The translations under genes and the position numbers were made by a program. Source: Bacillota bacterium (GTDB lineage Bacteria; Bacillota; Clostridia; Lachnospirales; Cellulosilyticaceae). From it: a DNA stretch of 64,000 bases. The DNA lies in contig JAEYNQ010000272.1 in the NCBI GenBank assembly GCA_023412455.1, forward strand, positions 1 through 64,000. The letters run 5' to 3'. A model generated the notes under the pieces. That model did not search any database, was not told the DNA's origin, and saw only the letters and a program-made list of their open reading frames with translations. Every line of letters begins with the position of its first letter. Position 1 is the stretch's first letter. This document shows positions 1 through 8,915 of the stretch, piece by piece.

Positions 1-75
1 CTCTGCTAGGTCATAAACTTACCTTGAAGATAGGCTCCTTCCTTTAATAGGGAAGGCCCTTGCAGAAAAAAATAC

Positions 76-140
76 AAATGCTCTCTTCTATGAGACAAGC
101 AAAATCAAAAAGCTTGTTAATTTAGAAGAGAGCATTTTTT
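76..140. terminator. Bidirectional intrinsic terminator
   Basis: A long hairpin has outer arms AATGCTCTCTTCTA and TAGAAGAGAGCATT with a nested ACAAGC/GCTTGT stem. It is followed by a T run on the plus strand and preceded by an A run (65-72), so it can serve a plus-strand gene left of the window and the minus-strand cca gene. Confidence 0.75.
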
Positions 141-284
141 ATAACCTTTGAATTTAAGTTTTCTCTTAATGATAATAAATATAATTTAGTTGAGAAGCTA
201 TTCAAGCTATTTTAGACCCAGCAAATTAATATAAATCTATCACCTTGTGTGACTGTTCTTTTCTTTCACTTTTACCCTATCTAA

Positions 285-1664
285 TTACTTAGTATTATTC
301 TCTGTATGACTCAATGCCTTATAGCATTTTACACTATATTGCAGAAGTTCTTCCTTATTATTCATTTCTGGCTTCTTCATGACCTTTAAAAGTATTTGGT
401 CTAATACTTGTCCTAGAAGCGCTCCTTTTGCGATGCCTGCTTCTATCAAATCTTGCCCTGTTATAGCTAGCATCTTCTTATTATAGCATTCGCCCTTTTC
501 AAGAATATCTGCCTTTAGCCTTTTTTGCTCCTCAATAACTTCTAGTTTCCTATCTAGCTTATCAGGATTTTGAGCCCTAACATCTGCCTGTTGAACTTCC
601 ATTAGCTGATCAAATAACTGAGGACCCATAACATTCATAACTTCTTTGATTCTAAACTTAGTAATCTTCCCTTGAAGGTGATAATCATGATATTGAATAA
701 GCAATGCTACAGCCTTAATGGTCTCATTATCTAAACGTAACTCCTTTAAGACTCTGTTTGCAATCTCAACGGACTTTTTATCATGACCATAGAAATGGTC
801 TATCCCCTTTTTATCTATAGTATGGGTATATACCTTGCCTATATCATGTAAAAACATGGTTAGTCTCAAAACGACCTCTGGTGCTATGTTTTCCATAGCC
901 ACAAGAGTATGCTCCGCTACGTTATAAATATGATGGGGATGTCTCTGCTCCATTTCATAGGCCTTAATAAAATCTGGGCAAATAAAACGTAATAAATCCA
1001 ATCGATGGAGTTCTGTAATAAATTTAGGACGAGGTGACAAACAAATTTTTAGAAATTCATCCCGAATTCTTTCTTTACTTATGTGAACCAAAAGCTCCTT
1101 ACAAGCCTTAATTCCCTCTATTGTCTGCTCCTCTATCTTAAAACCTAACTGGGCAGCAAATCGTACTCCTCTTAAAATCCGAAGAGCATCTTCTTCAAAA
1201 CGTTCCGTTGCATTTCTTACAGAGCGAATACACCCTTCCTCTATGTCCTTTATCCCTTTATAGGGGTCTACAAAGCCTCTCCCTGGATGATAAGCAATGG
1301 CATTCATAGTAAAATCTCTACGTGATAAATCCAAATGAATATCTTCTACAAAGCTAACATTCTCCGGCCTTCTAAAATCCTTATATTCCCCTTCTATACG
1401 ATAAGTAGTCACCTCATAATGTTCTTTATTTAAAATAACTGTCACTGTCCCATGTTTAATTCCAGTATCATAGGTGCGACTGAAAATTTCCTTAATCTGT
1501 TCAGGTTTTGCAGAAGTAGTAATGTCCCAATCATTAGGTTCTCTCTGCATAAGCAAATCTCTTACACAACCGCCTACAATATAGGCCTCGAAGCCAGAAG
1601 CTTCTATGGTATTTATAATGGTCACTGCATCTGCAGGAATAAGGGCATTGTATTTTTCGTTCAT
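285..1664 (-). CDS. cca: CCA tRNA nucleotidyltransferase
   Basis: Adds or repairs the 3'-terminal CCA of tRNAs from CTP and ATP. The 459-residue protein carries the class II nucleotidyltransferase signature: GGCVRD at residues 31-36, the metal-binding NDWD with Asp45 and Asp47, and RRDFTMNA at 115-122. A tRNA-binding segment EEDALRILRGVRF follows around 157-169. The second half contains an HD-type motif HDIGK near 273, as in the long bacterial CCA enzymes with an HD phosphohydrolase domain. The ATG is preceded by AGAGGA. It stands alone, divergent from the amino-acid ABC operon, and probably ends at the terminator at 76-140. A poly(A) polymerase is the only serious alternative, but Clostridia generally have one such gene, normally the CCA enzyme. 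Confidence 0.93.
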   Translation of the reverse strand: MNEKYNALIPADAVTIINTIEASGFEAYIVGGCVRDLLMQREPNDWDITTSAKPEQIKEIFSRTYDTGIKHGTVTVILNKEHYEVTTYRIEGEYKDFRRPENVSFVEDIHLDLSRRDFTMNAIAYHPGRGFVDPYKGIKDIEEGCIRSVRNATERFEEDALRILRGVRFAAQLGFKIEEQTIEGIKACKELLVHISKERIRDEFLKICLSPRPKFITELHRLDLLRFICPDFIKAYEMEQRHPHHIYNVAEHTLVAMENIAPEVVLRLTMFLHDIGKVYTHTIDKKGIDHFYGHDKKSVEIANRVLKELRLDNETIKAVALLIQYHDYHLQGKITKFRIKEVMNVMGPQLFDQLMEVQQADVRAQNPDKLDRKLEVIEEQKRLKADILEKGECYNKKMLAITGQDLIEAGIAKGALLGQVLDQILLKVMKKPEMNNKEELLQYSVKCYKALSHTENNTK

Positions 1665-1790
1665 TTTTATCCTCTTTCTATCTTATCCAGATCACATCCA
1701 CTTTTAATCATTATTTATTATAGCATACCCTATTTAAATAAGAATTAAAATGAATTGTTTGTATTTTGATAGCGCGTTTTAAAAAGGTTA

Positions 1791-1819
1791 TTGACTTTAT
1801 CGCTTTATCATACTAAACT
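1791..1819 (+). promoter_or_regulatory. Candidate sigma-A promoter of the amino-acid ABC operon
   Basis: TTGACT, a 17-nt spacer and TAAACT lie about 50 nt upstream of the binding-protein start codon. The -35 box matches the consensus well and the -10 box is moderate. No riboswitch-like leader is evident in the short 5' region. Confidence 0.45.
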
Positions 1820-1872
1820 AATAATGTAAAATTTATATTTATGTAAAATAATATATTGAAGGAGAATTTATT

Positions 1873-2763
1873 ATGAAAAAATTTCAGCTATTAAAATGCT
1901 TTACTACACTCTGTTTAAGTGGATTTTTTGCAATTACTATGGTGGGCTGTGGTGGAAAAACACCTACTAATGTTCCTACAGAAACGCCTACTACTGAAGC
2001 TCCTACTACTAAAACTCCTGATGAAACGCCAACTGAAACGCCCAGTGAGGCAAGTACCTTAGATAAAAGTACCTTAATCGTTGGTCTAGATGACACTTTT
2101 GCACCTATGGGCTTTAGAGATACCAGTGGCGAGCTTACTGGCTTTGATGTTGAGGTAGCCAAAGCTGTTGGGGAAAAGCTTGGCAAAGAAATCACTTTCC
2201 AACCTATTGACTGGACTATGAAAGAAACTGAGCTAAGTTCTGGTAACATTGACTTTATCTGGAATGGTTACACCATTACTCCAGGGAGAAGGGAAAAAGT
2301 AAGCTTTTCAAAACCTTATCTTAAGAACACTCAAGCTATTGTAACTCTAGCAGACTCTCCTATTGCCACTAAAGCTGATTTAGCAGGTAAAAAAGTAGGG
2401 GCGCAAAATGAATCCAGTGCTATTGATGCTATGAAAGCAGATGCTGCCGTTTATGCAAGTTTTGAAAGTGGAGAAGCTTATACCTATGAAGATAACAATC
2501 AAGCTCTTATGGATCTTGAGGCTGGTCGTATTGATGCTGTTGTAGCTGATGAAATTCTTCTTCGCTATTACCTTTCTTTAAAGGGTGCTGACAAATACAA
2601 AGTATTGGATGAAGATTTTGGTGATGAAGAATATGGTGTTGGTATGCGTAAGGGTGATCAAAAAATGGTAGATGCCTTTAATAAAGCCTATGATGAATTA
2701 AAAGCAGATGGTACACTTGCTAAAATCTCTGAAAAATGGTTTGCAAGTGATATCACACAGTAA
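1873..2763 (+). CDS. Amino-acid ABC transporter substrate-binding lipoprotein
   Basis: Extracytoplasmic solute receptor of a polar amino-acid uptake system (family 3 binding protein, 296 aa). It starts with a lipoprotein signal ending in the lipobox MVGC, so Cys26 should be lipidated. A Thr/Pro/Glu linker (about 30-60), built from repeats of the type TPTE/TPTT, holds the domain away from the membrane. The mature domain begins near LIVGLDDTFAPMGF and includes FDVEVAKAVGEKLG and the late motif YGVGMRKGD, all typical of GlnH/FliY-like receptors. The ribosome site GAAGGAGA is well placed. The permease and ATPase genes follow directly in the same operon. The exact amino acid is not readable; cystine, glutamine or arginine are all possible. 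Confidence 0.9.
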   Translation: MKKFQLLKCFTTLCLSGFFAITMVGCGGKTPTNVPTETPTTEAPTTKTPDETPTETPSEASTLDKSTLIVGLDDTFAPMGFRDTSGELTGFDVEVAKAVGEKLGKEITFQPIDWTMKETELSSGNIDFIWNGYTITPGRREKVSFSKPYLKNTQAIVTLADSPIATKADLAGKKVGAQNESSAIDAMKADAAVYASFESGEAYTYEDNNQALMDLEAGRIDAVVADEILLRYYLSLKGADKYKVLDEDFGDEEYGVGMRKGDQKMVDAFNKAYDELKADGTLAKISEKWFASDITQ

Positions 2764-2785
2764 CTTATTATAAGGAGGCGTAATC

Positions 2786-3448
2786 TTGGAAGTACTTACT
2801 GGTTTCATTAACTATCTTATTGCCTTTATCCCACAAGTTTTGCAAGCTCTTGTTATTACCTTACAGGTTTTTGGAGGTACACTGCTTCTTTCTCTACCAC
2901 TAGGTATCTTAGTAGCCCTCTGTAGACTCTCAAAATTTAAGCCTTTAAGTGCTGTAATGAATAGCTACATACTCATTATGAGAGGTACTCCTCTTTTACT
3001 TCAAATTATCTTTTTCTACTTTGGCTTTGGGGCTATTAAAATCCCCATTCCAAGAATGCCTGCTGTTCTTCTTGCTTTTGTCCTTAACTATGCCGCTTAC
3101 TTTGCAGAAATCTTTAGGGCAGGTATTAGTTCCATTGATAAAGGTCAGTATGAAGGTGCAGAGGTTCTAGGACTTTCTAATAAAGACACCTTCTTTCGCA
3201 TTATTCTACCTCAGGCTTTTAAGAGAGTACTGCCTCCTGTAGGTAATGAAATTATTACTTTAGTAAAAGATACTGCTCTTGTTAACATCGTAGGTTTTAA
3301 TGACCTTATGAAGCTTGGGAAAGGTGCTTGTAATCGGGATGCTTCCTTAGTCCCTCTTATTATCATCGGTATCGTTTATCTTATGATCGTATGTATTCTA
3401 ACGACTATCATGAACCGTGTGGAGAAAAACTATAACTACTATCAATAA
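2786..3448 (+). CDS. Amino-acid ABC transporter permease
   Basis: Membrane component of the polar amino-acid importer (220 aa), with about five hydrophobic segments. The cytoplasmic coupling loop shows the HisM/GlnP pattern: GAEVLGLSNKDTFFRIILP around 130-148, then a conserved NEIITLVKDTALV stretch. It starts at TTG, decided by AAGGAGG ending 7 nt upstream; no in-frame ATG is better placed. It lies 22 nt after the binding-protein stop and 12 nt before the ATPase gene, so the three genes form one operon. Only one permease gene is present, so the membrane channel is probably a homodimer. Confidence 0.92.
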   Translation: MEVLTGFINYLIAFIPQVLQALVITLQVFGGTLLLSLPLGILVALCRLSKFKPLSAVMNSYILIMRGTPLLLQIIFFYFGFGAIKIPIPRMPAVLLAFVLNYAAYFAEIFRAGISSIDKGQYEGAEVLGLSNKDTFFRIILPQAFKRVLPPVGNEIITLVKDTALVNIVGFNDLMKLGKGACNRDASLVPLIIIGIVYLMIVCILTTIMNRVEKNYNYYQ

Positions 3449-3460
3449 GGAGACCAGTGT

Positions 3461-4156
3461 ATGTTAAAAATCAGAAATCTCTATAAAAGCTTTGGGAAAG
3501 TAGAAGTTCTAAAGGGAGTCAACTTAGATATAGTAGAAGGTGAAATCCTTGTTATTGTAGGACCTTCTGGTGGAGGAAAAACCACGTTACTTCGTAGCAT
3601 TAATTGTTTAGAGCGCTGTGAGAGTGGTACCATCCTCATCAATAACAAGGCACTTTGTAAAGATGGCCACTATGCCTCTAAAAAGGAGCTCTCTAGTATT
3701 CGAAAAGATATTGGTTTAGTTTTTCAAGGCTTTAACCTCTTTCCTCATAAGACAGTGCTTGAAAATATTATAGAAGCTCCTACACGTGTTCTAGGTAAAA
3801 GTAAAGAAGGAGCTACCCAAGCTGCTCTAGAAATCTTAGGTTTCTTAGGCTTAACCGATAAAGCCAATAATTACCCCTTTGAACTATCTGGGGGGCAAAA
3901 GCAAAGAGTTGCCATTGGCAGGGCTCTGGCTATGGAACCTAAACTCATGTGCTTTGATGAGCCCACCTCTGCCTTAGACCCTTCTCTTACAGATGATGTA
4001 GCCCATGTTATTAGAAGTCTAAGTAGCAAAGGCATGACTATGCTTATTATTACTCACGATATGGACTTTGCTAAAAAAGTGGCTGATCGTATTGTATCTA
4101 TGAGTAGTGGCGTAATTTTAGAAGAACATATTTATGAAGATTCTGGGTCTAAATAA
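3461..4156 (+). CDS. Amino-acid ABC transporter ATP-binding protein
   Basis: Energises the importer encoded by the two preceding genes. The 231-residue GlnQ/HisP-type ATPase has Walker A GPSGGGKT (about 33-40), the signature LSGGQKQRVAIGRA (about 142-155), Walker B LMCFDEPTSALDP and the switch histidine in IITHDMDFA. The Q-loop is in GLVFQGFNLF. The ribosome site is AAGGAGACC. The gene ends the operon and is followed 3 nt later by a strong hairpin terminator. Confidence 0.93.
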   Translation: MLKIRNLYKSFGKVEVLKGVNLDIVEGEILVIVGPSGGGKTTLLRSINCLERCESGTILINNKALCKDGHYASKKELSSIRKDIGLVFQGFNLFPHKTVLENIIEAPTRVLGKSKEGATQAALEILGFLGLTDKANNYPFELSGGQKQRVAIGRALAMEPKLMCFDEPTSALDPSLTDDVAHVIRSLSSKGMTMLIITHDMDFAKKVADRIVSMSSGVILEEHIYEDSGSK

Positions 4157-4159
4157 CAA

Positions 4160-4237
4160 CAGGTTCCATAAGTTTATTTCTCCTAGTGCAGCCAATGGCG
4201 CAGTTTTAGAGAAAAACTTATGGAACCTGTCTTTTTA
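4160..4237 (+). terminator. Intrinsic terminator of the amino-acid ABC operon
   Basis: Sixteen-bp perfect arms (4160-4175 and 4214-4229) enclose a 38-nt loop and are followed by TCTTTTT. The hairpin lies between the convergent ABC operon and the sensor kinase gene. Confidence 0.85.
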
Positions 4238-4259
4238 TTGGCTGTTCTACCTCATAAAC

Positions 4260-6518
4260 CTATTCCATATAAAGGTCTGATAGCTCTACAGTTGTAGCAA
4301 AAATATTGTTTTGAGAAAATTTCTGGAAGCCTATACACTCCCCTTCTACTATCTCAATAGGAATTTCAATAGTAAAAATTGTACCCACGCCTAGTGTACT
4401 ATTCGCGTGAATAGTCCCTCTATGCTGCTCTATTAGTGACTTAACAAGACTTAATCCCAAGCCACTTCCTTCTACTTGAGTATTTTGCTCCTTATTAATA
4501 CGCATAAAGCGATTATATATGTAAGGTAACCTTTCTTTAGGAATTCCTATTCCTGTATCCTCTATCATAATAGATAGAGCCTCCTCTTTAAGCCTAACAG
4601 CTACAAGAATGTGTCCTCCCTTTCTGTTGTACTTAATAGCATTAGATAAGAGGTTGAGCATAATACGTTCAAACTTTTCAATATCTACTGCCATATAGAC
4701 CTCTTCCTCTTCCGTATCAAATATGACTTCTATTTGCTGCCCCTTGGCATACTCTATGGTTGAAAGAGTGACTTCCTCTATAAGCTCTATAATATTACAA
4801 TTCTGCTTATTTAATTTCAAATAACCTGTTTCTAATCTTGTGGTATCAATAATATTATTAACAAGCCTTAGAAGCCTATATGCATTTTGGCGCATTACTT
4901 TTATAGACTTATTAACTATTCGCTTTGATACCTCTTCTTCCTTACACATATCTAATAATTGAATACTACTTAAAAGAATATTAATGGGCGTTTTTAACTC
5001 ATGGGATAAATCTGTAAAAACTTGTGTCTTAATCCTATCCTTTTCTTCACTTTCATATAAGAGCTGCTTATATGAAATATCATCTAATAGAATGGTAACT
5101 GCTTTCTGTTTTTCTTCTTTAGAGGTATTAAACCAGCAAATTTCCACCTCTTTGATTTCATTATCTAAGGTTTTTATCTTATTCTTAATAAGATAAAAAT
5201 CATTAGGCATTTCTTCAAAATCCATCTTATCTACAAGCATCTCTAGGAACTCCATATATCCTACCACTTGATGAGGTTTGGCACCTAAAACAGCTAAACC
5301 TTCTTTATTGATAAATTTAATTTGCTTATCCTCTAAAACAATAACTCCTACAGGCATTTTTTCTAATAAGGTTTTATACTCATCCTTTGAAGCACTAAGC
5401 CGTTTCTCCATTCTTCTCATTCTCATTAAACTAATACTTAGAATGCATACAATGATCAGTAGAAGTATAATACCTCCAACGATCAGATAATCTACTATCT
5501 GTTTATCTAACCTATAATACTTATCCATTCTATTAACAAGTTCTATGCTTTGAGGTAAGTTTAGGAGGTCTATATCATGCTTTTTTGCCACAGAAAAATC
5601 TATAATCATTCGCTCTTGTTGTTTATGGGTTATATCTTCTAGCCTATTATTATTAATCATTTTACTAACTTGGGTGGCTACCCTTATACCTTCTTCATAA
5701 GGTGAAAAAACTACTCCTCCAATAACGCCTTCCTCTAAGTAGTTCTTATCTTGTACATAAATAGGTCCCTTATAAAGACTTTTAATATACTTTATGTATT
5801 GTGAATAACTCAAGTCCTTGCCATTACTTTTTTGGTTAAGTGCTAGTAAAAACATAGCTGTATCATAACTACCTTCAAAAGGATAGTTCTCTAAATCCTG
5901 TAGTAAGATGGGCACTATTTTAAGATTATATTGTTTATTATACCTCTCAATGGTATTCCAAAATTCTTTGTTCTCCATGCTTTTTTTATAGACTATATAG
6001 ACTTCCTTAATAGTTGAATGATTATGTTTAATCAACTTAATATTTTGTTCTATATTATCTATCTGAAACATGCCAATGTCTTCTTTACTCAAGGCGAGTG
6101 CTTCATTACCGCATTTAATAACTGATAGTATAGGCACATCTCCTAGAACCTCTTTACCATAACTCTCCATAAAGGCTAAGGCCGCCCTATCCAATGTAAT
6201 TACCAAATCAAACTTCTCGTTTTTATACTTTGCTTTTAAATAGTGTTGAAAACTTGTGTCAAGAGAATTATCTCTATCCTCTTCTCCTAACCCTCCAATT
6301 TCTTCATTAAATACAGAAACCTGTATACGTTCATCCATGATAAATACTTGTTTGATTCCACGAATAATCTCTGCAGACCCTAAATACTTCTCTCTAGAAG
6401 ATTCTAAAATAAGAACTTTCTTTGCTTGTTCCTCTCCTCCAGCATAAGCTACTCCCCAAAATAGCATCATTATGATAACAATAACTATCCTTATACTTTT
6501 GTTTATATGTTTATCCAT
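4260..6518 (-). CDS. Membrane sensor histidine kinase with binding-protein-like sensor domain
   Basis: Predicted two-component sensor (752 aa). An N-terminal membrane segment or signal (9-26) is followed by an extracytoplasmic region of about 310 residues. That region resembles the ABC-type substrate-binding sensor domains of Clostridial kinases: LVITLDRAALAF, VPILSVIKCGNEA, YIVYKKS, GGVVFSPYEEG. One transmembrane helix spans about 343-365, then a PAS-like domain (about 378-480). The HisKA H-box DLSHELKTP has phospho-acceptor His506. The ATPase domain has N-box LLNLLSNAIKYN (621-631), DTGIGIP (654-660) and GSGLGLSL (684-691). GGGGAG precedes the ATG. No response regulator gene is adjacent, so it is an orphan kinase. 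It converges on the amino-acid ABC operon; a functional link is only a guess. Confidence 0.88.
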   Translation of the reverse strand: MDKHINKSIRIVIVIIMMLFWGVAYAGGEEQAKKVLILESSREKYLGSAEIIRGIKQVFIMDERIQVSVFNEEIGGLGEEDRDNSLDTSFQHYLKAKYKNEKFDLVITLDRAALAFMESYGKEVLGDVPILSVIKCGNEALALSKEDIGMFQIDNIEQNIKLIKHNHSTIKEVYIVYKKSMENKEFWNTIERYNKQYNLKIVPILLQDLENYPFEGSYDTAMFLLALNQKSNGKDLSYSQYIKYIKSLYKGPIYVQDKNYLEEGVIGGVVFSPYEEGIRVATQVSKMINNNRLEDITHKQQERMIIDFSVAKKHDIDLLNLPQSIELVNRMDKYYRLDKQIVDYLIVGGIILLLIIVCILSISLMRMRRMEKRLSASKDEYKTLLEKMPVGVIVLEDKQIKFINKEGLAVLGAKPHQVVGYMEFLEMLVDKMDFEEMPNDFYLIKNKIKTLDNEIKEVEICWFNTSKEEKQKAVTILLDDISYKQLLYESEEKDRIKTQVFTDLSHELKTPINILLSSIQLLDMCKEEEVSKRIVNKSIKVMRQNAYRLLRLVNNIIDTTRLETGYLKLNKQNCNIIELIEEVTLSTIEYAKGQQIEVIFDTEEEEVYMAVDIEKFERIMLNLLSNAIKYNRKGGHILVAVRLKEEALSIMIEDTGIGIPKERLPYIYNRFMRINKEQNTQVEGSGLGLSLVKSLIEQHRGTIHANSTLGVGTIFTIEIPIEIVEGECIGFQKFSQNNIFATTVELSDLYME

Positions 6519-6670
6519 TTTTTCTCCCCAATTTCTTATAGGATACCCTAATTGTATTACTGTTGTGTGATTTTTTCAATTACTTTTAAAATTTATATTT
6601 TATCTACATTAAATACTATATTATTTAAATAAAATGTCGTTTATAATTGCTTTTTATTTCTTTTTGTTGC

Positions 6671-7126
6671 TTATTTAATTCTTACAGGCTGTTTAATACG
6701 GATAGTAAAGCCTTTGGTCCTTCCATCAAGCTTATATTTAATTTGAATCTCTTCTTCTTGCCCAGGCCTTATTTCAATAACCAATTCACTTTCAATAATA
6801 TGCTGTGGTTCAATTGTACTATTTTCCAAAAGTGTATTTTTTATAGGAACAAGAGGAGCCTCTCCTTGATTCACCTCTATTTGTAAATCTTTTAGCGTAT
6901 CAATAGGAAGTTCACCTATATTGGTAACCCTCAAGTCCAACTCTATAACTGAAATAGTTTGATCTTTTTCTCCTAAATTACTCCCTAAGCTAATAACCTC
7001 TATTCTAACAGCTTTACTAAAGGTATTTCCTATTTCTATTTGATGTATATTTTTATCATTCTTGTTACATCCTATCATACTAAAGGCCAAAACTATTATG
7101 AGAAATACGCCTATTATCTTTTTCAC
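6671..7126 (-). CDS. Small lipoprotein, DUF4352-like, behind an S-box leader
   Basis: A 151-residue secreted lipoprotein of unknown function. The signal has lipobox SMIGC with lipidated Cys20. The remainder is beta-rich with the pattern of immunoglobulin-like DUF4352 domains (VIELDLRVTNIG, TLKDLQIEV, LVIEIRPGQEEEIQIKYKLDG). It starts at GTG, supported by AGAGG 8 nt upstream; no ATG is available nearby. What makes it notable is its leader: an S-box-type RNA with its own promoter and terminator ends about 95 nt before the start (7222-7473). That would place a lipoprotein under SAM control. No methionine-transport motif is visible, so its role is unknown. Confidence 0.75.
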   Translation of the reverse strand: MKKIIGVFLIIVLAFSMIGCNKNDKNIHQIEIGNTFSKAVRIEVISLGSNLGEKDQTISVIELDLRVTNIGELPIDTLKDLQIEVNQGEAPLVPIKNTLLENSTIEPQHIIESELVIEIRPGQEEEIQIKYKLDGRTKGFTIRIKQPVRIK

Positions 7127-7221
7127 TATTTTATACCTCTTTTCTTATCTAACCTTACCTTTTATCTTATTTTGCTACTTCCTATTCCTTAGTATTAGAT
7201 TTTACAAGATTCTCATACATC

Positions 7222-7430
7222 AATAAAAACTACCTACAAAAATCTTTAGTAGCCTTTTGTAGGTAGTTCCTTCATTCCTTCTATTCTATTATCTACAAGT
7301 TAGTTCCCTCTATATTTGGGCTAAAGCTTGCTCTCTATCTGCCCCCTATTCAATAGGTCTTACAGGATAAGGTGTTCCAAGTTGCTGGGTTTCATCGGGC
7401 CAGTCCCTCCACCTCTCTGGATAAGTTTTT
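7222..7430 (-). ncRNA. S-box (SAM-I) riboswitch-like leader, divergent 3' half
   Basis: Read on the minus strand, the 5' half is a near-perfect S-box: CTTATC, then AGAGAGGTGGAGGGACTGG, CCCGATGAAACC and CAGCAAC, giving the P2 kink-turn and pseudoknot elements. The usual GTGCTAATTCC segment is not clear, and the P3/P4 part looks enlarged. GATAA at about 7286-7290 can close P1 with TTATC. TTGTAG next to it can pair with CTACAA of the terminator's left arm. A terminator hairpin with arms ACTACCTACAAAA and TTTTGTAGGTAGT and a T run lies at 7222-7272. The architecture looks functional although SAM binding is uncertain. Confidence 0.72.
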
Positions 7431-7444
7431 GATTTATTTAATTC

Positions 7445-7473
7445 ATTGCATTCCTATAAGTTTAATTTGTCAA
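7445..7473 (-). promoter_or_regulatory. Candidate promoter of the second S-box leader
   Basis: On the minus strand TTGACA is separated by 17 nt from TGCAAT (four of six matches to the -10 consensus). It lies just downstream of the malY stop and upstream of the S-box, so the lipoprotein would have its own transcript. The layout mirrors the promoter of the other S-box at 9493-9521. Confidence 0.5.
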
Positions 7474-7525
7474 TATTTTTTCAAAATATTATAAATAACC
7501 TTGTAGGAATGCTGAGTTTTATTTC

Positions 7526-8758
7526 TTAACTCCCTGTTAAAGTCTTACTGTTCTCTACAAAGCAAAGAGTCTCTGTTCTACTTTGTTCCTCGTATATGGC
7601 CTTTTCTAATTGTATAAGAGCTCTTTCTAGTGTTGAACGTGGACACGCTATATTAATTCGCTCAAAATCTTTCCCCGACTTACCAAATAGCTTGCCTTCA
7701 TCTAGCCATAACTTAGCCTTATTTACTATGAGATGCTGACGATCTTTTGGGCTTAATCCCAGCTTTCTACAGTCTATCCATACTAAATAGGTTCCTTCTG
7801 GCTCCACCAGCTGAAGCATAGAGAGACGTTCCTCCAAAAAACGTCTTACAAAAGCAAGGTTCCTCGCAAGATATTCCTTTAATTCCTCTAACCACTCTTC
7901 TCCATAAGTATAAGCAGCCTCACAAGCTTTAAGCGCCATTATATTAAGCTGACTATAGGCATTTTTCTGTAGTTCCTCTTTAAATCTTTTTCTGAGTCCT
8001 GGATCTTGTATAAAAATGTTTGACACCTGTAATCCTGCTAAGTTAAAGGTCTTACTAGGTGATGTACAAGTAATAGTAAATCCAGCATACTCTGGTTTTA
8101 AGTTGGCTAAAACTCTATGCTGATAACCTTCATAGATAAAATCTGAATGAATTTCATCGGATACAATATATACATGATGCTTCACACACAAATCGCCTAG
8201 CTGTATAAGCTCTTCCTCAGTCCATACGCGCCCTACTGGATTATGAGGATTGCAAAGTATGAAGAGTTTAACCTTATATTTAAGAATTTGAGCTTCAAAG
8301 TCTTCAAAATCTATGGTGTATTTATTGTCTTTATAAACTAATTCATTGTTAATAAGTCTCCTATGATTGGCTAAAATCGTCTTTCTAAAAGGATAGTAAA
8401 CTGGCTCCTGAATCATAACGGCATCCCCTTCACTTGTAAATGCCCGAATAGCTCCTGCAATGGCATAGACAACTCCTGGTGTTTTAATAAGCCAAGAAGG
8501 TTCTACTTGCCAGCCTAAACGCTTTTTATACCAACTCTGTAGTGCTAGAAAATAACTCTCCTTTTGTTCTGAATAGCCATATATGCCATGCTTACTAACT
8601 CCTACTAGTACTTCTCTCACTTCAAGGGGCGTCTGGAAGTCCATATCTGCCAACCATAGAGGTAGAGTATCTGTTGGTTTCCCCTTTTCCTTTGCAAAAT
8701 CATACTTAATGGAATTAGTATTATAACGATTAATACACTCATCAAAATTATACTTCAT
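7526..8758 (-). CDS. malY: MalY/PatB-type PLP-dependent C-S beta-lyase
   Basis: Class I aminotransferase-fold PLP enzyme that probably cleaves cystathionine or cysteine to homocysteine or sulfide plus pyruvate and ammonia. Motifs include PLWLADMDF, the PatB-typical PVYYPF, CNPHNPVGRVW, VSDEIHSDFIY with the PLP-binding Asp, and SPSKTFNLAG with the Schiff-base lysine. The start is set at ATG 8758 (410 aa). An upstream ATG at 8764 abuts the GGGGAGG ribosome site, leaving no spacer, whereas 8758 has normal spacing. It lies downstream of an S-box and a decayed nitrogenase-like gene on the same strand, which fits methionine/cysteine metabolism. A simple aminotransferase role cannot be excluded. Confidence 0.85.
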   Translation of the reverse strand: MKYNFDECINRYNTNSIKYDFAKEKGKPTDTLPLWLADMDFQTPLEVREVLVGVSKHGIYGYSEQKESYFLALQSWYKKRLGWQVEPSWLIKTPGVVYAIAGAIRAFTSEGDAVMIQEPVYYPFRKTILANHRRLINNELVYKDNKYTIDFEDFEAQILKYKVKLFILCNPHNPVGRVWTEEELIQLGDLCVKHHVYIVSDEIHSDFIYEGYQHRVLANLKPEYAGFTITCTSPSKTFNLAGLQVSNIFIQDPGLRKRFKEELQKNAYSQLNIMALKACEAAYTYGEEWLEELKEYLARNLAFVRRFLEERLSMLQLVEPEGTYLVWIDCRKLGLSPKDRQHLIVNKAKLWLDEGKLFGKSGKDFERINIACPRSTLERALIQLEKAIYEEQSRTETLCFVENSKTLTGS

Positions 8759-8915
8759 ACACATACCTCCCCTTGAATTGTTCTTGCCTATCTTTCGTTT
8801 ATTAAGCTCATCTTGTTATTTCAGTATCTTTCCTTAACCTCTCTTAAAGGCTTTAGTAAGTATATTTGTCTTTCTCTTAAACAAGCCTCTCTCATTGCCC
8901 CTTCTTTTTCTAACC

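Noticed and set aside
1884..2249. Long minus-strand ORF opposite the binding-protein gene
   Set aside because: Shadow of the real gene produced by its Thr/Pro repeat codons; no ribosome site.
7447..7513. Inverted repeat GCATTCCTATAAG / CTTGTAGGAATGC after malY
   Set aside because: Imperfect, with a 41-nt loop and no T run on the minus strand; it overlaps the second S-box promoter, so it was not called a terminator.
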